Assembly: GCF_000620645.1 (NCBI RefSeq)
Contig: NZ_KK211159.1
Coordinates: 186,001 to 250,000, forward strand
DNA length: 64,000 nucleotides
Source: Nocardioides sp. URHA0032
Lineage (GTDB): Bacteria > Actinomycetota > Actinomycetes > Propionibacteriales > Nocardioidaceae
Direction of reading: 5' to 3'
Both the position numbers and the translations under genes were made by a program. The notes under the pieces are model-generated. The model was given only the letters and a program-made list of their open reading frames with translations. It was not told the origin of the DNA and did no database searches. Shown here piece by piece: positions 55,979 to 63,947 of the stretch. Position 1 is the stretch's first letter. Every line of letters begins with the position of its first letter.

Positions 55979-57794
55979 AGGTCACCTCCTCCAGCAGCGC
56001 CTGGGCACCGGCGCGCTCGCGCACGGAGAGCAGCGCCATCTTCGCCCCCTCGCCCGCGACGTTGCCGGCGGCCACGATGCGCAGGACCGGCAGCTTCGGC
56101 ACCAGCCCGATGCGGACGGCCGACGCGGCCGAGAGGTAGCTGCCGAACGAGCCGGCGAGCAGCACCTGCTGCACGTCGCGGTGCTCGAGGCCGAGCTCCT
56201 CGAGCAGCAGCGTCCAGCCGGTCGAGATCGCGGCCTTCGCGAACTGCAGCTCGCGGACGTCGCGCTGCGACAGCACCACGCAGTCCTCGGGCTCGGCGTC
56301 CGGTGTCGGGCGGTGCAGGACGAACACCCGCTCCTGGGCCCCCTTGGAGTTGCTGAGCATGGTGAGCCGGTCGGCCAGCGCGGGCGCCACCTCCTTGGCG
56401 ACGTCGTCGGCGACGTACCGCCCGGACGCGTCGAGCAGGCCCGCCTTCACGAGCTCGGCCACGGCGTCGACGAGACCCGAGCCGCAGAGACCCTTCGGCT
56501 CGACGTCACCGATGACCCCGAGCTCGACCGTGTCGCCGAGCCGGACGACCTCGATCGCGCCGTCGGCGGCGCGCATGCCGCAGCGGATCGCGCCGCCCTC
56601 GAATGCCGGGCCGGCCGGCGCGGCGGTCGAGAGGATCCGGTCGCCGTCGCTGACGACGATCTCGCAGTTGGTGCCGACGTCGATGAACAGCCGGGTGCGC
56701 TTGTCGCGGTCCATGCCGGTGGCGAGCATGCCGGCGACGATGTCGCCGCCGACGTACGCACCGAGAGCGGGGAAGAGGGTGGCCCGGGCCCGGGGGTGGA
56801 GGGTCAGGCCCAGGTCGGAGGCGAGCAGGTCCGGCGGCTGCGCACTCGACATGATGAACGGCGCGACGCCGAGCGGCTCCGGGTCGATCCCGAGGGCCAG
56901 CGCGGTCATCGTGGCGTTGCCGGCGACGGCGACCTCGTAGACATGGGTCGGGTCGACGCCGCCCTCGTCGCACACCTGGGCGGCCAGCGTCGCGAGCGTC
57001 TCCTGGGCGGCGGTCTGCAGCCGACCCAGCGCGGCCGGGTCCATCATCGTGGCGCTGATCCGGGTGATCACGTCGCCGCCGAACGGCTGCTGCCGGTTGA
57101 GCATCGAGGCGACCGCGACCGGCGTGCCGGTGCCGACGTCGAGCAGCGTCGCGACGACCGTGGTGGTGCCGAGGTCGAAAGCGATGGCGTACTGCTGCCG
57201 GGTCGTGTCGCCGGGCTCGACCTCGATCAGCGCCTCGTCGACGACGACCGCGGTGACCTTGAAGTCGGCCTGCCGCAGCACGGTCGGGAGCCGGCGCAGC
57301 AGGTGCAGGTCCGGCACCGGCTCGAGGTCGTCGACCGCCGCGAGCAGCCGCGCCAGGTCGGTGCGCTGGTCGGCGAGGGTGGGCTCCTCGAGCTCGACGT
57401 ACCGCTTCTGGATCGCCGGTCGCAGGATCACCTGCCGGCCGACCCCGACGGTGGCGGCCTTGGGCCGGGTGGTCAGAGGGGGTACGTCGACGGTCAGGTC
57501 CCGTGTCGCGTTGACCAGGCAGGCGAGCCGCCAGCCGGCGTCCAGCTGGTCGCGGGTGAACGTCTTGACGTCGTGGCGCGTGATCGGGCTGGGGCCGTCG
57601 ATGCGCACCTTGCACTTGTGGCAGGTCCCGTGGCCGCCGCAGGTGGAGTCGATCGCGATGCCGTTCCACGACGCGGCGTCGAAGACGGTGACGCCGGGCG
57701 GCACCCGGACGGTCCGCTGGGCATCCTCGACGGTGAACGAGAGGTCGACCCGGCCGGTCCCGTCGGGCTGAGCGCCGTCGTGGAGCTCCGTCAC
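55917..57794 (-). CDS. Reductive activator of corrinoid proteins (RACE/DUF4445, [2Fe-2S])
   Basis: The 625-residue protein has an N-terminal plant-type ferredoxin domain with Cys52, Cys58, Cys61 and Cys92. A linker leads to an ASKHA ATPase-like DUF4445 domain (YAIAFDLGTTTVVATLLD near residue 220, LFIDVGTNCEIVV, GPAFEGGAIRCGMRA). RamA/RACE proteins use ATP to reduce cob(II)alamin back to active cob(I)alamin. GTG at 57794 overlaps the methyltransferase stop as GTGA. It would service the corrinoid protein encoded 0.9 kb upstream. Confidence 0.93.
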   Translation of the reverse strand: MTELHDGAQPDGTGRVDLSFTVEDAQRTVRVPPGVTVFDAASWNGIAIDSTCGGHGTCHKCKVRIDGPSPITRHDVKTFTRDQLDAGWRLACLVNATRDLTVDVPPLTTRPKAATVGVGRQVILRPAIQKRYVELEEPTLADQRTDLARLLAAVDDLEPVPDLHLLRRLPTVLRQADFKVTAVVVDEALIEVEPGDTTRQQYAIAFDLGTTTVVATLLDVGTGTPVAVASMLNRQQPFGGDVITRISATMMDPAALGRLQTAAQETLATLAAQVCDEGGVDPTHVYEVAVAGNATMTALALGIDPEPLGVAPFIMSSAQPPDLLASDLGLTLHPRARATLFPALGAYVGGDIVAGMLATGMDRDKRTRLFIDVGTNCEIVVSDGDRILSTAAPAGPAFEGGAIRCGMRAADGAIEVVRLGDTVELGVIGDVEPKGLCGSGLVDAVAELVKAGLLDASGRYVADDVAKEVAPALADRLTMLSNSKGAQERVFVLHRPTPDAEPEDCVVLSQRDVRELQFAKAAISTGWTLLLEELGLEHRDVQQVLLAGSFGSYLSAASAVRIGLVPKLPVLRIVAAGNVAGEGAKMALLSVRERAGAQALLEEVTYVELSDRTDFNDRFVDQLGF

Positions 57795-58663
57795 GCGCTC
57801 GCTGCCGCCTTCGCCCGGTGTGCGGCGATCCACGCCATGCCCCACTCGTCGTGGCCCAGGAAGACGTCGGCGGCCTTGACGGCCTCGACGATCTGCGGGG
57901 TGCGGGTGTCCATGATCGCGCTGGTGAGCCCGGCGGTCATCGCCATCGGCAGCCACGCGGCTCCGAGGGTGTGCCGGTCGGGCATGCCGAACGACGTGTT
58001 GGACGCGCCGCAGGTCATGTTCACCCCGTGCTCGTCGCGGATCCGGCGCATTGTCTCGAAGGTCACCAGCGTGGTGGAGGTGTCGGCGCCGATGGGCATC
58101 GCGAGCGGGTCGATCACGATGTCGGCCTGGGCGATGCCGTACTCCTCGGTGGCCACCCGGATGATCTTCGCGGTGAGGTCCAGGCGCTTGTCGGCCTCCA
58201 TCGGGATCTCGTCGTGGTCGTTGGGCAGCGCGATGATCGCGGCGTCGTACCTCTTGACCAGCGGCAGGATCGCGGCCAGCCGGTCGTCCTCGGCGGTGAC
58301 GGAGTTGACCAGCGCCCGGCCCTGGTAGACCGACAGCCCGGCCTCGAGCGCCTCGACGACCGAGGAGTCGATGCAGATCGGCAGGTCGCTGATCGACTGG
58401 ACGAGCTGGATCGCCTTCGCGAGCAGCTCGGGCTCGTCGGTGAGGGGGACGCCCATGTTCACGTCGAGCACGTCGGCGCCGCCCTCGGCCTGCGCGATGA
58501 CGTCCCTCTCGATCGCGGACAGGTCGCCCGCGCGCAGCTGCTCCTGGAAGATCCGGCGGCCGGTGGGGTTGATCCGCTCGCCGATCAGGCAGAACCGCTG
58601 GTCGTGGCCGAGCACGACCTCGCGGGTCGCCGACCGCAGGACCGTGTGGAGCGGCTCGCTCAT
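57791..58663 (-). CDS. Pterin-binding methyl-corrinoid:THF methyltransferase (MtgA/AcsE-like)
   Basis: The 290-residue TIM barrel has the pterin-binding motifs GERINPTGRR (28-37), DVLDVNMGVP, ICIDSSV, IVIDPLAMP and the C-terminal GASNTSFGMPDRH. This is the MtgA/AcsE/DhaA class, which moves methyl groups between the corrinoid protein and THF. It overlaps the activator gene by 4 nt and follows the corrinoid protein gene after a 67-nt structured spacer. Confidence 0.93.
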   Translation of the reverse strand: MSEPLHTVLRSATREVVLGHDQRFCLIGERINPTGRRIFQEQLRAGDLSAIERDVIAQAEGGADVLDVNMGVPLTDEPELLAKAIQLVQSISDLPICIDSSVVEALEAGLSVYQGRALVNSVTAEDDRLAAILPLVKRYDAAIIALPNDHDEIPMEADKRLDLTAKIIRVATEEYGIAQADIVIDPLAMPIGADTSTTLVTFETMRRIRDEHGVNMTCGASNTSFGMPDRHTLGAAWLPMAMTAGLTSAIMDTRTPQIVEAVKAADVFLGHDEWGMAWIAAHRAKAAASA

Positions 58664-58670
58664 CCGGGGT

Positions 58671-58727
58671 CCCCTCGAAAGTGCGGGCTGGAGGAGCGAA
58701 GCGGGGGAAGCTCGCAGCTTCGAGGGG
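58671..58727 (-). promoter_or_regulatory. Structured spacer between corrinoid protein and methyltransferase genes
   Basis: CCCCTCGAA (58671-58679) pairs perfectly with TTCGAGGGG (58719-58727). GAAGCT/AGCTTC (58707-58721) forms an alternative small hairpin using part of the right arm. The structure lies in the only real gap of the operon. It could be a stability or attenuation element, or a partial terminator. Confidence 0.5.
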
Positions 58728-58730
58728 TGG

Positions 58731-59399
58731 TCATGCGGGGACCTTCGCGCGCCGCGCCTCGAGCATCGCCTTGGCCTTCTTGACCGTGGCCGAGGCGTCG
58801 GCGGCGTACCCGTCGGCGCCGACGGCGTCGGCGTACTCCTGGGTGACCGGGGCGCCGCCGACCATGACCACCACGGAGTCGCGGAGGCCGGCCTTCTCGA
58901 GGGCGTTGATGTTGGCCTTGAACATCGGCATCGTGGTGGTGAGGAACGCCGAGAAGCCGACGATGTCGGGCTGGTGCTCCTCGATCGCGGCCACGAACTT
59001 CTCCGGCGCGACCTGGACGCCGAGGTCGATGACCTCGAAGCCGGCGCCCTCGAGCATGATGTTGACGAGGTTCTTGCCGATGTCGTGCACGTCGCCCTTG
59101 ACCGTGCCCATCAGGAACTTGCCGACCGTCTGCACCCCGGTCTCGGCGAGCAGCGGCCGGAGCCGCTCCATGGCACCCGCCATCGCCCGGCCCGCGATCA
59201 GCATCTCGGGCACGAAGAAGTCGCCGCGCTCGAACCGCGCGCCGACCTCCTCGAGCGAGGGGATGAGCGCGTCGAAGAGCAGCGTCTGCGGCTCCATCTC
59301 GATCGACAACCCCTCCTCCGTCAGCTCGAGCACCCGGGGTGCGTTGCCGACCAGGGTCTCGTCGTAGAGGCCCTGCAGGATCTCCTCCGGTGAGGTCAT
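58731..59399 (-). CDS. Corrinoid (B12-binding) methyl-carrier protein (MtgC/MttC-like)
   Basis: The 222-residue protein has an N-terminal helical cap (residues 1-88) and a Rossmann B12-binding domain. It carries the DxHxxG motif as DVHDIGKN, with H105 the cobalt ligand. GFSAFLTTTM and MVGGAPV follow, as in the family. It carries a methyl group between a substrate-specific methyltransferase (the MttB-like enzyme on the other strand) and the THF methyltransferase. Its ATG overlaps the iclR stop as ATGA. Confidence 0.95.
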   Translation of the reverse strand: MTSPEEILQGLYDETLVGNAPRVLELTEEGLSIEMEPQTLLFDALIPSLEEVGARFERGDFFVPEMLIAGRAMAGAMERLRPLLAETGVQTVGKFLMGTVKGDVHDIGKNLVNIMLEGAGFEVIDLGVQVAPEKFVAAIEEHQPDIVGFSAFLTTTMPMFKANINALEKAGLRDSVVVMVGGAPVTQEYADAVGADGYAADASATVKKAKAMLEARRAKVPA

Positions 59400-60175
59400 G
59401 CCACACCCTCCTTGGGTGCTGAGCCGCGCAGCAGCGTCGACAGCTGCGTGGCGTGGGACGACAGGTTCTTTCCGAGCTCCTCGAGGCGGTCCTCGAGGCG
59501 TGTGGTGGGTCCCGAGATGCCGAGCGCGGCGACCACGTCGCCGCGGGCACCGTGGACCGGTACGGCGACGCCGCTCAGGCCGATCTCGAGCTCGCCGTCG
59601 GTGACCGCCCAGCCGCGCTGGCGGGCGCGCTGCCCGTCGCGGACGAGGAGGGCGGGGTCGGTGATGGTGTTCTCGGTCAGCGCCGCGAGCGGCCCCGCCG
59701 GGACCGGCAGCGCCTGCCAGGCGTAGAACACTTTGCCGAGCGCGGAGGTGTGCGCCGGCACGTCGATCTCGGTCCAGTCGCGGGTGCCGAGCAGGTAGCG
59801 GCTGTCGACCTGGGCGACCTGCACGACCTTGTCGCCGCGGGCGACCGAGAGGTGCACGGACTCCGAGGTCTCCTCGCCGATCCGCTCCAGCGCCGGTCGC
59901 GCGAGCCGGACCAGCTCCTCCCACGGGTCGTGGCGGGCGGCGTACAGCCAGAACAGGCTGCCGGCGACGTACGAACCTCCGGCGTCGCGCTCCAGCAGGC
60001 CCCCGCGCTCGAGCGCCGCGAGCATCCGGGAGGTGGTCGACTTCGCGAGCCCGCTCGCGGCCTGGAGGTCGGCGAAGCTCAGCGGCGCGTCGGCGTGCAC
60101 GACCGTCTCGACCAGCGCCGCCGCGCGGTCGACGGCCTGGGTGCCGGTGCTCGCCTCTGCCCTCGTGGATGACAC
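59396..60175 (-). CDS. IclR-family regulator of the corrinoid locus
   Basis: The 259-residue protein has an N-terminal winged HTH (LSFADLQAASGLAKSTTSRMLAALERGG) and a C-terminal IclR effector domain (SVARGDKVVQVAQVD, ALGKVFYAW, GISGPTTRLED). GTG at 60175 follows GGACGGAAG. It is the first gene of the minus-strand operon and diverges from the MttB-like gene across a 66-bp gap. That gap contains a perfect palindrome, so it probably controls both directions. Confidence 0.92.
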   Translation of the reverse strand: MSSTRAEASTGTQAVDRAAALVETVVHADAPLSFADLQAASGLAKSTTSRMLAALERGGLLERDAGGSYVAGSLFWLYAARHDPWEELVRLARPALERIGEETSESVHLSVARGDKVVQVAQVDSRYLLGTRDWTEIDVPAHTSALGKVFYAWQALPVPAGPLAALTENTITDPALLVRDGQRARQRGWAVTDGELEIGLSGVAVPVHGARGDVVAALGISGPTTRLEDRLEELGKNLSSHATQLSTLLRGSAPKEGVA

Positions 60176-60188
60176 GTGCTTCCGTCCT

Positions 60189-60205
60189 GTTCCATGTTGT
60201 GGAAC
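60189..60205. promoter_or_regulatory. Palindromic operator between iclR and the MttB-like gene
   Basis: GTTCCA-TGTTG-TGGAAC is a perfect inverted repeat with a 5-nt centre. Its length and form fit IclR-family operators. It is the only palindrome in the divergent promoter region. Confidence 0.65.
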
Positions 60206-60241
60206 GCTGGTCCCACATGATGAGGTTAGGCAGGAGGAGCG

Positions 60242-61681
60242 ATGTTCCGCAACCGGATGCCCCGTTACGAGGTGCTCTCCGAGGACGCGATGGCGACGCT
60301 GGACGCCGGTTGGCGCCGGCTGGTCAGCGAGATCGGCGTCGAGTTCATGGACGCCCGGGCCCGGGACCTGTTCGCCGCGGCCGGGCAGCGGGTGGAGGAG
60401 AACACCGTCTTCCTGGACCCCGACTTCGTGCTGGAGCAGGTCGCGAAGGCGCCCCGTGAGTTCGACATCCAGGCCCGCAATCCCGAGAACTCCGTGCACA
60501 TCGGTGGCGACGCGATGGCCTTCGGTGCCGTGTACGGCCCGCCGTTCGTGCGCCAGGGCGACGTGCGCCGCGACGGCACCATGGAGGACTTCCGGAACTT
60601 CGCCAAGCTCTCGCAGTCCTTCGGCGTGCTCGACTCCGCCGGCGGCGTCGTGACCGAGCCGAACGACACCCCGCTCGACAGCCGGCACCTCGACATGACG
60701 TACGCGCTGCAGACGCTCACCGACAAGATCTACATGGGCAACGTGGTCTCCGGCGTCAACGCTCGCGACACGATCGCGATGACCGAGATCCTGTTCGGCT
60801 CGCGCGAGGCGATCGAGGAGACCCCGGCGCTGATCTCGCTGGTCAACTGCAACAGCCCGCTGCGCTGGGACGACCGGATGCTCGAGGCGCAGTTCGAGTA
60901 CTCGGCGGCCAACCAGCCCGTCGTGCTCACGCCGTTCATCCTGATGGGCGCGATGTCGCCGGTGACGATCCCGGCCGCGCTCGTGCAGCAGATGGCCGAG
61001 GCGCTGTCCGGCATCGCGCTCTCGCAGCTGATCCGGCCGGGCTGCCCGGTGGTGTTCGGGTCGTTCCTCTCCAACATCGACATGCAGTCCGGCTCGCCCA
61101 CGTTCGGCACGCCGGAGTCCGGCATCGGCCTGCTCTGCACCGGCCAGATCGCACGGCACTTCGGGCTGCCGTTCCGCACCGGCGGCGGCCTGACGTCCTC
61201 GCAGGTGCCGGACGCGCAGGCCGGCTACGAGGCGATGATGACGCTGCTGCCGACGTTCCTCGCCGGCGCGAACTGGGTGATGCACTCCGCCGGGTGGCTC
61301 GAGGGCGGCCTGGTGTCGGGCTACGAGAAGTTCGTCATCGACTGCGAACTCGTGCAGATGCTCCAGCACGAGTTCACGCCGCTGGAGATCGACGAGGCGT
61401 CGCTGGCCTTCGACGCGCACCAGGAGGTCGGCCACGGCGGCCACTTCCTCGGCGCGATGCACACGATGGAGCGCTTCCGCACCTGCTTCTACCGCCCGTT
61501 CCTCTCCTCCTCCGAGAACTACGAGCGCTGGATGCGCAACGGCGCCAAGGACACCGCGGCCCGGGCCGCGGACATCTGGCAGAAGCGCCTCGAGGAGTAC
61601 GAGCAGCCGCCCCTCGACGAGGCCGTCCGCGAGGAGCTCGAGGCCTACGTCGTACGCCGTCGCGCCGAGCTCGGGGACTGA
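60242..61681 (+). CDS. MttB/MtgB-family amine methyltransferase without pyrrolysine
   Basis: The 479-residue protein belongs to the trimethylamine methyltransferase (COG5598) superfamily. It shows MYNG-like GNVVSGVNARDT, LTPFILMGAMSPVTIP, FGTPESGIGLLCTGQIARHFGLPFR and SSQVPDAQAGYEAMMTLL. No in-frame amber codon interrupts it, so it is a non-pyrrolysine member like Desulfitobacterium MtgB, which demethylates glycine betaine. It would methylate the corrinoid protein encoded divergently. AGGAGG precedes the ATG. Other members act on carnitine, proline betaine or other quaternary amines, so the substrate is open. Confidence 0.93.
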   Translation: MFRNRMPRYEVLSEDAMATLDAGWRRLVSEIGVEFMDARARDLFAAAGQRVEENTVFLDPDFVLEQVAKAPREFDIQARNPENSVHIGGDAMAFGAVYGPPFVRQGDVRRDGTMEDFRNFAKLSQSFGVLDSAGGVVTEPNDTPLDSRHLDMTYALQTLTDKIYMGNVVSGVNARDTIAMTEILFGSREAIEETPALISLVNCNSPLRWDDRMLEAQFEYSAANQPVVLTPFILMGAMSPVTIPAALVQQMAEALSGIALSQLIRPGCPVVFGSFLSNIDMQSGSPTFGTPESGIGLLCTGQIARHFGLPFRTGGGLTSSQVPDAQAGYEAMMTLLPTFLAGANWVMHSAGWLEGGLVSGYEKFVIDCELVQMLQHEFTPLEIDEASLAFDAHQEVGHGGHFLGAMHTMERFRTCFYRPFLSSSENYERWMRNGAKDTAARAADIWQKRLEEYEQPPLDEAVREELEAYVVRRRAELGD

Positions 61682-61690
61682 CCCGCTCTC

Positions 61691-61740
61691 ACGGTCGAGT
61701 CGGGGGTTCTGACGGTCGAGTCGGGAGTTCTGACGGTGGA
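61691..61740. repeat. Short tandem repeat, 21-bp period
   Basis: ACGGTCGAGTCGGG begins at 61691 and 61712, with a partial third copy at 61733. The repeats follow the MttB-like gene directly. Role unknown. Confidence 0.75.
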
Positions 61741-61808
61741 GGTGCCGCGGTCCAGACCGGCTCGCCGGGGTACGTTCAGGATCCGGGCGGTCGGGGAACC
61801 GTGCCGGC

Positions 61809-62009
61809 ATGACGACGCTGCAGGACCGACCGGTGCGGGAACGCCGGCCGCACCCCGCCGCATCCACGCCGACGTCCCGACGCGAACGGGACGAACCGCG
61901 GCGGGCGCCCACGGTGGCGCTCTCGGAGCTGATGGGCCGACGGCCCGACCTCCACGACGTCTACCCGCCCGCGACGATCGCGGCCGACTCGATCCTCTGG
62001 TCGGCCTGA
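61809..62009 (+). CDS. Small protein of unknown function
   Basis: The product is 66 residues: an Arg/Pro-rich, probably disordered first half, then SELMGRRPDLHDVYPPATIA and a C-terminal DSILWSA. I recognise no family. TACGTT about 33 nt upstream could be a -10. It is followed by a strong bidirectional terminator, which supports transcription through this frame. Confidence 0.5.
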   Translation: MTTLQDRPVRERRPHPAASTPTSRRERDEPRRAPTVALSELMGRRPDLHDVYPPATIAADSILWSA

Positions 62010-62031
62010 GCAGATCCGTGGGTTGTCCGCC

Positions 62032-62102
62032 GAAACCCGCTCGACACGCCGTGTCGCCTCGGCGTGTCGCGCGGGTTTCTCCGGTCAGCCGGAGAAACCC
62101 GC
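62032..62102. terminator. Two competing hairpins, bidirectional terminator
   Basis: Hairpin A pairs 62032-62051 with 62060-62079 (19 of 20 bp). Hairpin B pairs 62071-62084 with 62089-62102 (14 bp, perfect, loop TCAG). They share 62071-62079, so only one can form at a time. The element sits between convergent genes and could stop transcription from both sides. Confidence 0.75.
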
Positions 62103-62106
62103 CCCG

Positions 62107-62985
62107 CTACCGGAACACCACCGTCCGCGACCCGTTCAGCAGCACCCGCGACTGGGAGTGCCAGCGGACCGCGCGGGAGAGGACCTGCGCCTCGACGTCG
62201 CGGCCGGCGCCGACCATGGCGTCCTGGTCGTAGGAGTGGTCGACGCGCATCACGTCCTGCTCGATGATCGGGCCCTCGTCGAGGTCGCCGGTCACGTAGT
62301 GCGCGGTCGCGCCGACCAGCTTCACGCCGCGGTCGAAGGCCTGGTGGTAGGGCTTCGCGCCCTTGAAGCTCGGCAGGAACGAGTGGTGGATGTTGATCGC
62401 CCGGCCGGACAGCGACCGGCACAGGTCGTCGGAGAGGACCTGCATGTAGCGGGCCAGCACGACCAGGTGGACGTCCAGCTCCTTCACCAGCGACAGCAGC
62501 CGCGCCTCCGCCTCCGGCTTGGTGTCGGGCGTGACGGGCACGTGGAAGAACGGCACGCCGTACGACGCCGCCATCTCGGCGGCGTCCTCGTGGTTCGAGA
62601 CGACGGCCGGCACCTCGATCTGCAGGGAGCCGGTGGAGGTGCGGAACAGCAGGTCGTTGAGGCAGTGCAGGTGCTTGGACACCATGATCAGCGTCCGGTA
62701 CGGCGCCCGCGCGTCCCAGAGCTCGAAGCGCATCTCGAACTCCGCGGCGATCGGCGCGAACTCGGCGCGCAGCTCCTCGGCCGTCGCCGGCCCCGGCACC
62801 TCGACGTCGATGCGCATGAAGAACGTGCCGCTGAGCCGGTCGCCGAACTGCTGGCTCTCCAGGATGTTCCCGCCGCGCGCGACCAGGAACCCGGACACGG
62901 CGTGCACGATGCCGGGCCGGTCCGGGCAGGAGAGGATGAGCACGAAGTCGCCGGCCGCGATGGTCGGGGGCGCGAGAGAGGGCAC
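62107..62985 (-). CDS. purU: Formyltetrahydrofolate deformylase
   Basis: The 292-residue enzyme hydrolyses 10-formyl-THF to THF and formate. An N-terminal ACT domain (residues 12-85: LILSCPDRPGIVHAVSGFL) precedes the formyltransferase-fold domain, with VSNHEDAAEMA, INIHHSFLPSFKGAKPYHQA and DLDEGPIIEQD. The GTG start is at 62985. Genes for PurU often accompany methyl-group catabolism because they recycle THF. It diverges from the second IclR gene. Confidence 0.96.
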   Translation of the reverse strand: MPSLAPPTIAAGDFVLILSCPDRPGIVHAVSGFLVARGGNILESQQFGDRLSGTFFMRIDVEVPGPATAEELRAEFAPIAAEFEMRFELWDARAPYRTLIMVSKHLHCLNDLLFRTSTGSLQIEVPAVVSNHEDAAEMAASYGVPFFHVPVTPDTKPEAEARLLSLVKELDVHLVVLARYMQVLSDDLCRSLSGRAINIHHSFLPSFKGAKPYHQAFDRGVKLVGATAHYVTGDLDEGPIIEQDVMRVDHSYDQDAMVGAGRDVEAQVLSRAVRWHSQSRVLLNGSRTVVFR

Positions 62986-63005
62986 GGGACAACCTTCGCA
63001 TCAGT

Positions 63006-63041
63006 GTTGCGCTGGCAGAAACGCGTCCTGCGATACGCAAC
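63006..63041. promoter_or_regulatory. Operator half-sites between purU and the second iclR
   Basis: GTTGCG (63006-63011) and ATACGCAAC (63033-63041) are inverted half-sites matching the arms of the palindrome at 63912-63932. They lie in the divergent promoter and probably bind the same IclR protein. Confidence 0.5.
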
Positions 63042-63051
63042 AGATCTCCGC

Positions 63052-63057
63052 TACTGT
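63052..63057 (+). promoter_or_regulatory. TACTGT -10 box for leaderless second iclR
   Basis: TACTGT ends 7 nt before the GTG at 63065, with no ribosome site. Confidence 0.6.
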
Positions 63058-63064
63058 CGCCATC

Positions 63065-63829
63065 GTGAACGACGCGAGCGCCGGCGTCCAGTCCGTCGAC
63101 CGGGCGCTGACCATCCTCGCGGTCCTCGCGCGCGTCGGCGAGGCCGGCGTCACCGAGATCGCGGGTGAGCTCGGCGTGCACAAGAGCACGGCGTTCCGGC
63201 TGGTCTCGACCCTCGAGTCGCACCGGCTGGTGGAGCAGACCACCGACCGCGGCCGCTACCGCCTCGGGGTCGGTGTCCTGCGGCTGGCCGGCGCTACGAC
63301 CGCGCGGCTCGACCTGGTCCAGGAGGCGCGACCGGTCTGCCGCCAGCTCGCGGCCGACACCGGCGAGACGGTCAACATCGCCGTCCTCTCCGAGAGCTCG
63401 GCGCTCTACCTCGACCAGGTCGCGGGCACCTCGGCATTGCAGCCGCACAACTGGGTCGGGCAGCACATCCCGCTGCACGCCACCAGCAACGGCAAGGTGC
63501 TGCTCAGTGGACTGGACGAGAAGCGGGTCGCGGAGGTGCTCGGCTCGCTGTCGCGCTACACCCCGCTCACCATCACCAAGAAGGCCAAGCTGCGCGCCGA
63601 GCTCGAGCAGGTCCGCGCGCAGGGGTACGCCGTCGCCGTCGACGAGCTCGAGGAGGGACTGACCGCGGTCGCCGCCCCGATCCGCAACGCGCACGGTGAC
63701 GTGATCGCGTCGATGAGTGTCTCCGGCCCGACGTTCCGGCTCCCGGACGCCCGCGTCGACGAGGTGCTGCCGCAGCTCGTCGAGGCCGCTGCCGAGGTCT
63801 CTCATCGGCTCGGCTGGGGTCACCGCTGA
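63065..63829 (+). CDS. IclR-family regulator (second)
   Basis: The 254-residue protein has a winged HTH (VTEIAGELGVHKSTAFRLVSTLESHRLV) and an effector domain with SESSALYLDQVAGTSAL, LHATSNGKVLLSGL and VSGPTFRLPD. It differs clearly from the other IclR protein. Its likely operators flank it: half-sites before its start and a 21-bp palindrome before the downstream aldehyde dehydrogenase gene. It may therefore control purU, itself and the dehydrogenase. Confidence 0.93.
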   Translation: MNDASAGVQSVDRALTILAVLARVGEAGVTEIAGELGVHKSTAFRLVSTLESHRLVEQTTDRGRYRLGVGVLRLAGATTARLDLVQEARPVCRQLAADTGETVNIAVLSESSALYLDQVAGTSALQPHNWVGQHIPLHATSNGKVLLSGLDEKRVAEVLGSLSRYTPLTITKKAKLRAELEQVRAQGYAVAVDELEEGLTAVAAPIRNAHGDVIASMSVSGPTFRLPDARVDEVLPQLVEAAAEVSHRLGWGHR

Positions 63830-63850
63830 GTCACAAGTCGGCTGCGGCGC

Positions 63851-63932
63851 TTGACGACCGGGTGACCGGACTCCATATTCAGGACAACAAGTAAGTTGCG
63901 CTGAGAGCATCGAGTTGCGTGATACGCAACTC
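63851..63932 (+). promoter_or_regulatory. Promoter and IclR-type operator before the aldehyde dehydrogenase gene
   Basis: TTGACG (63851-63856) and CATATT (63874-63879) are spaced by 17 bp. Downstream lie a GTTGCG half-site (63895-63900) and the palindrome GAGTTGCG-TGATA-CGCAACTC (63912-63932), with 8-bp arms. Operators downstream of the transcript start suggest repression. Confidence 0.65.
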
Positions 63933-63947
63933 AGGATGGGGTCGCAG

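Noticed and set aside
57800..58900. Cobalamin riboswitch in the corrinoid operon
   Set aside because: The only sizeable non-coding gap is 67 nt and lacks a B12-box-like sequence. It is too short for a full cobalamin aptamer.
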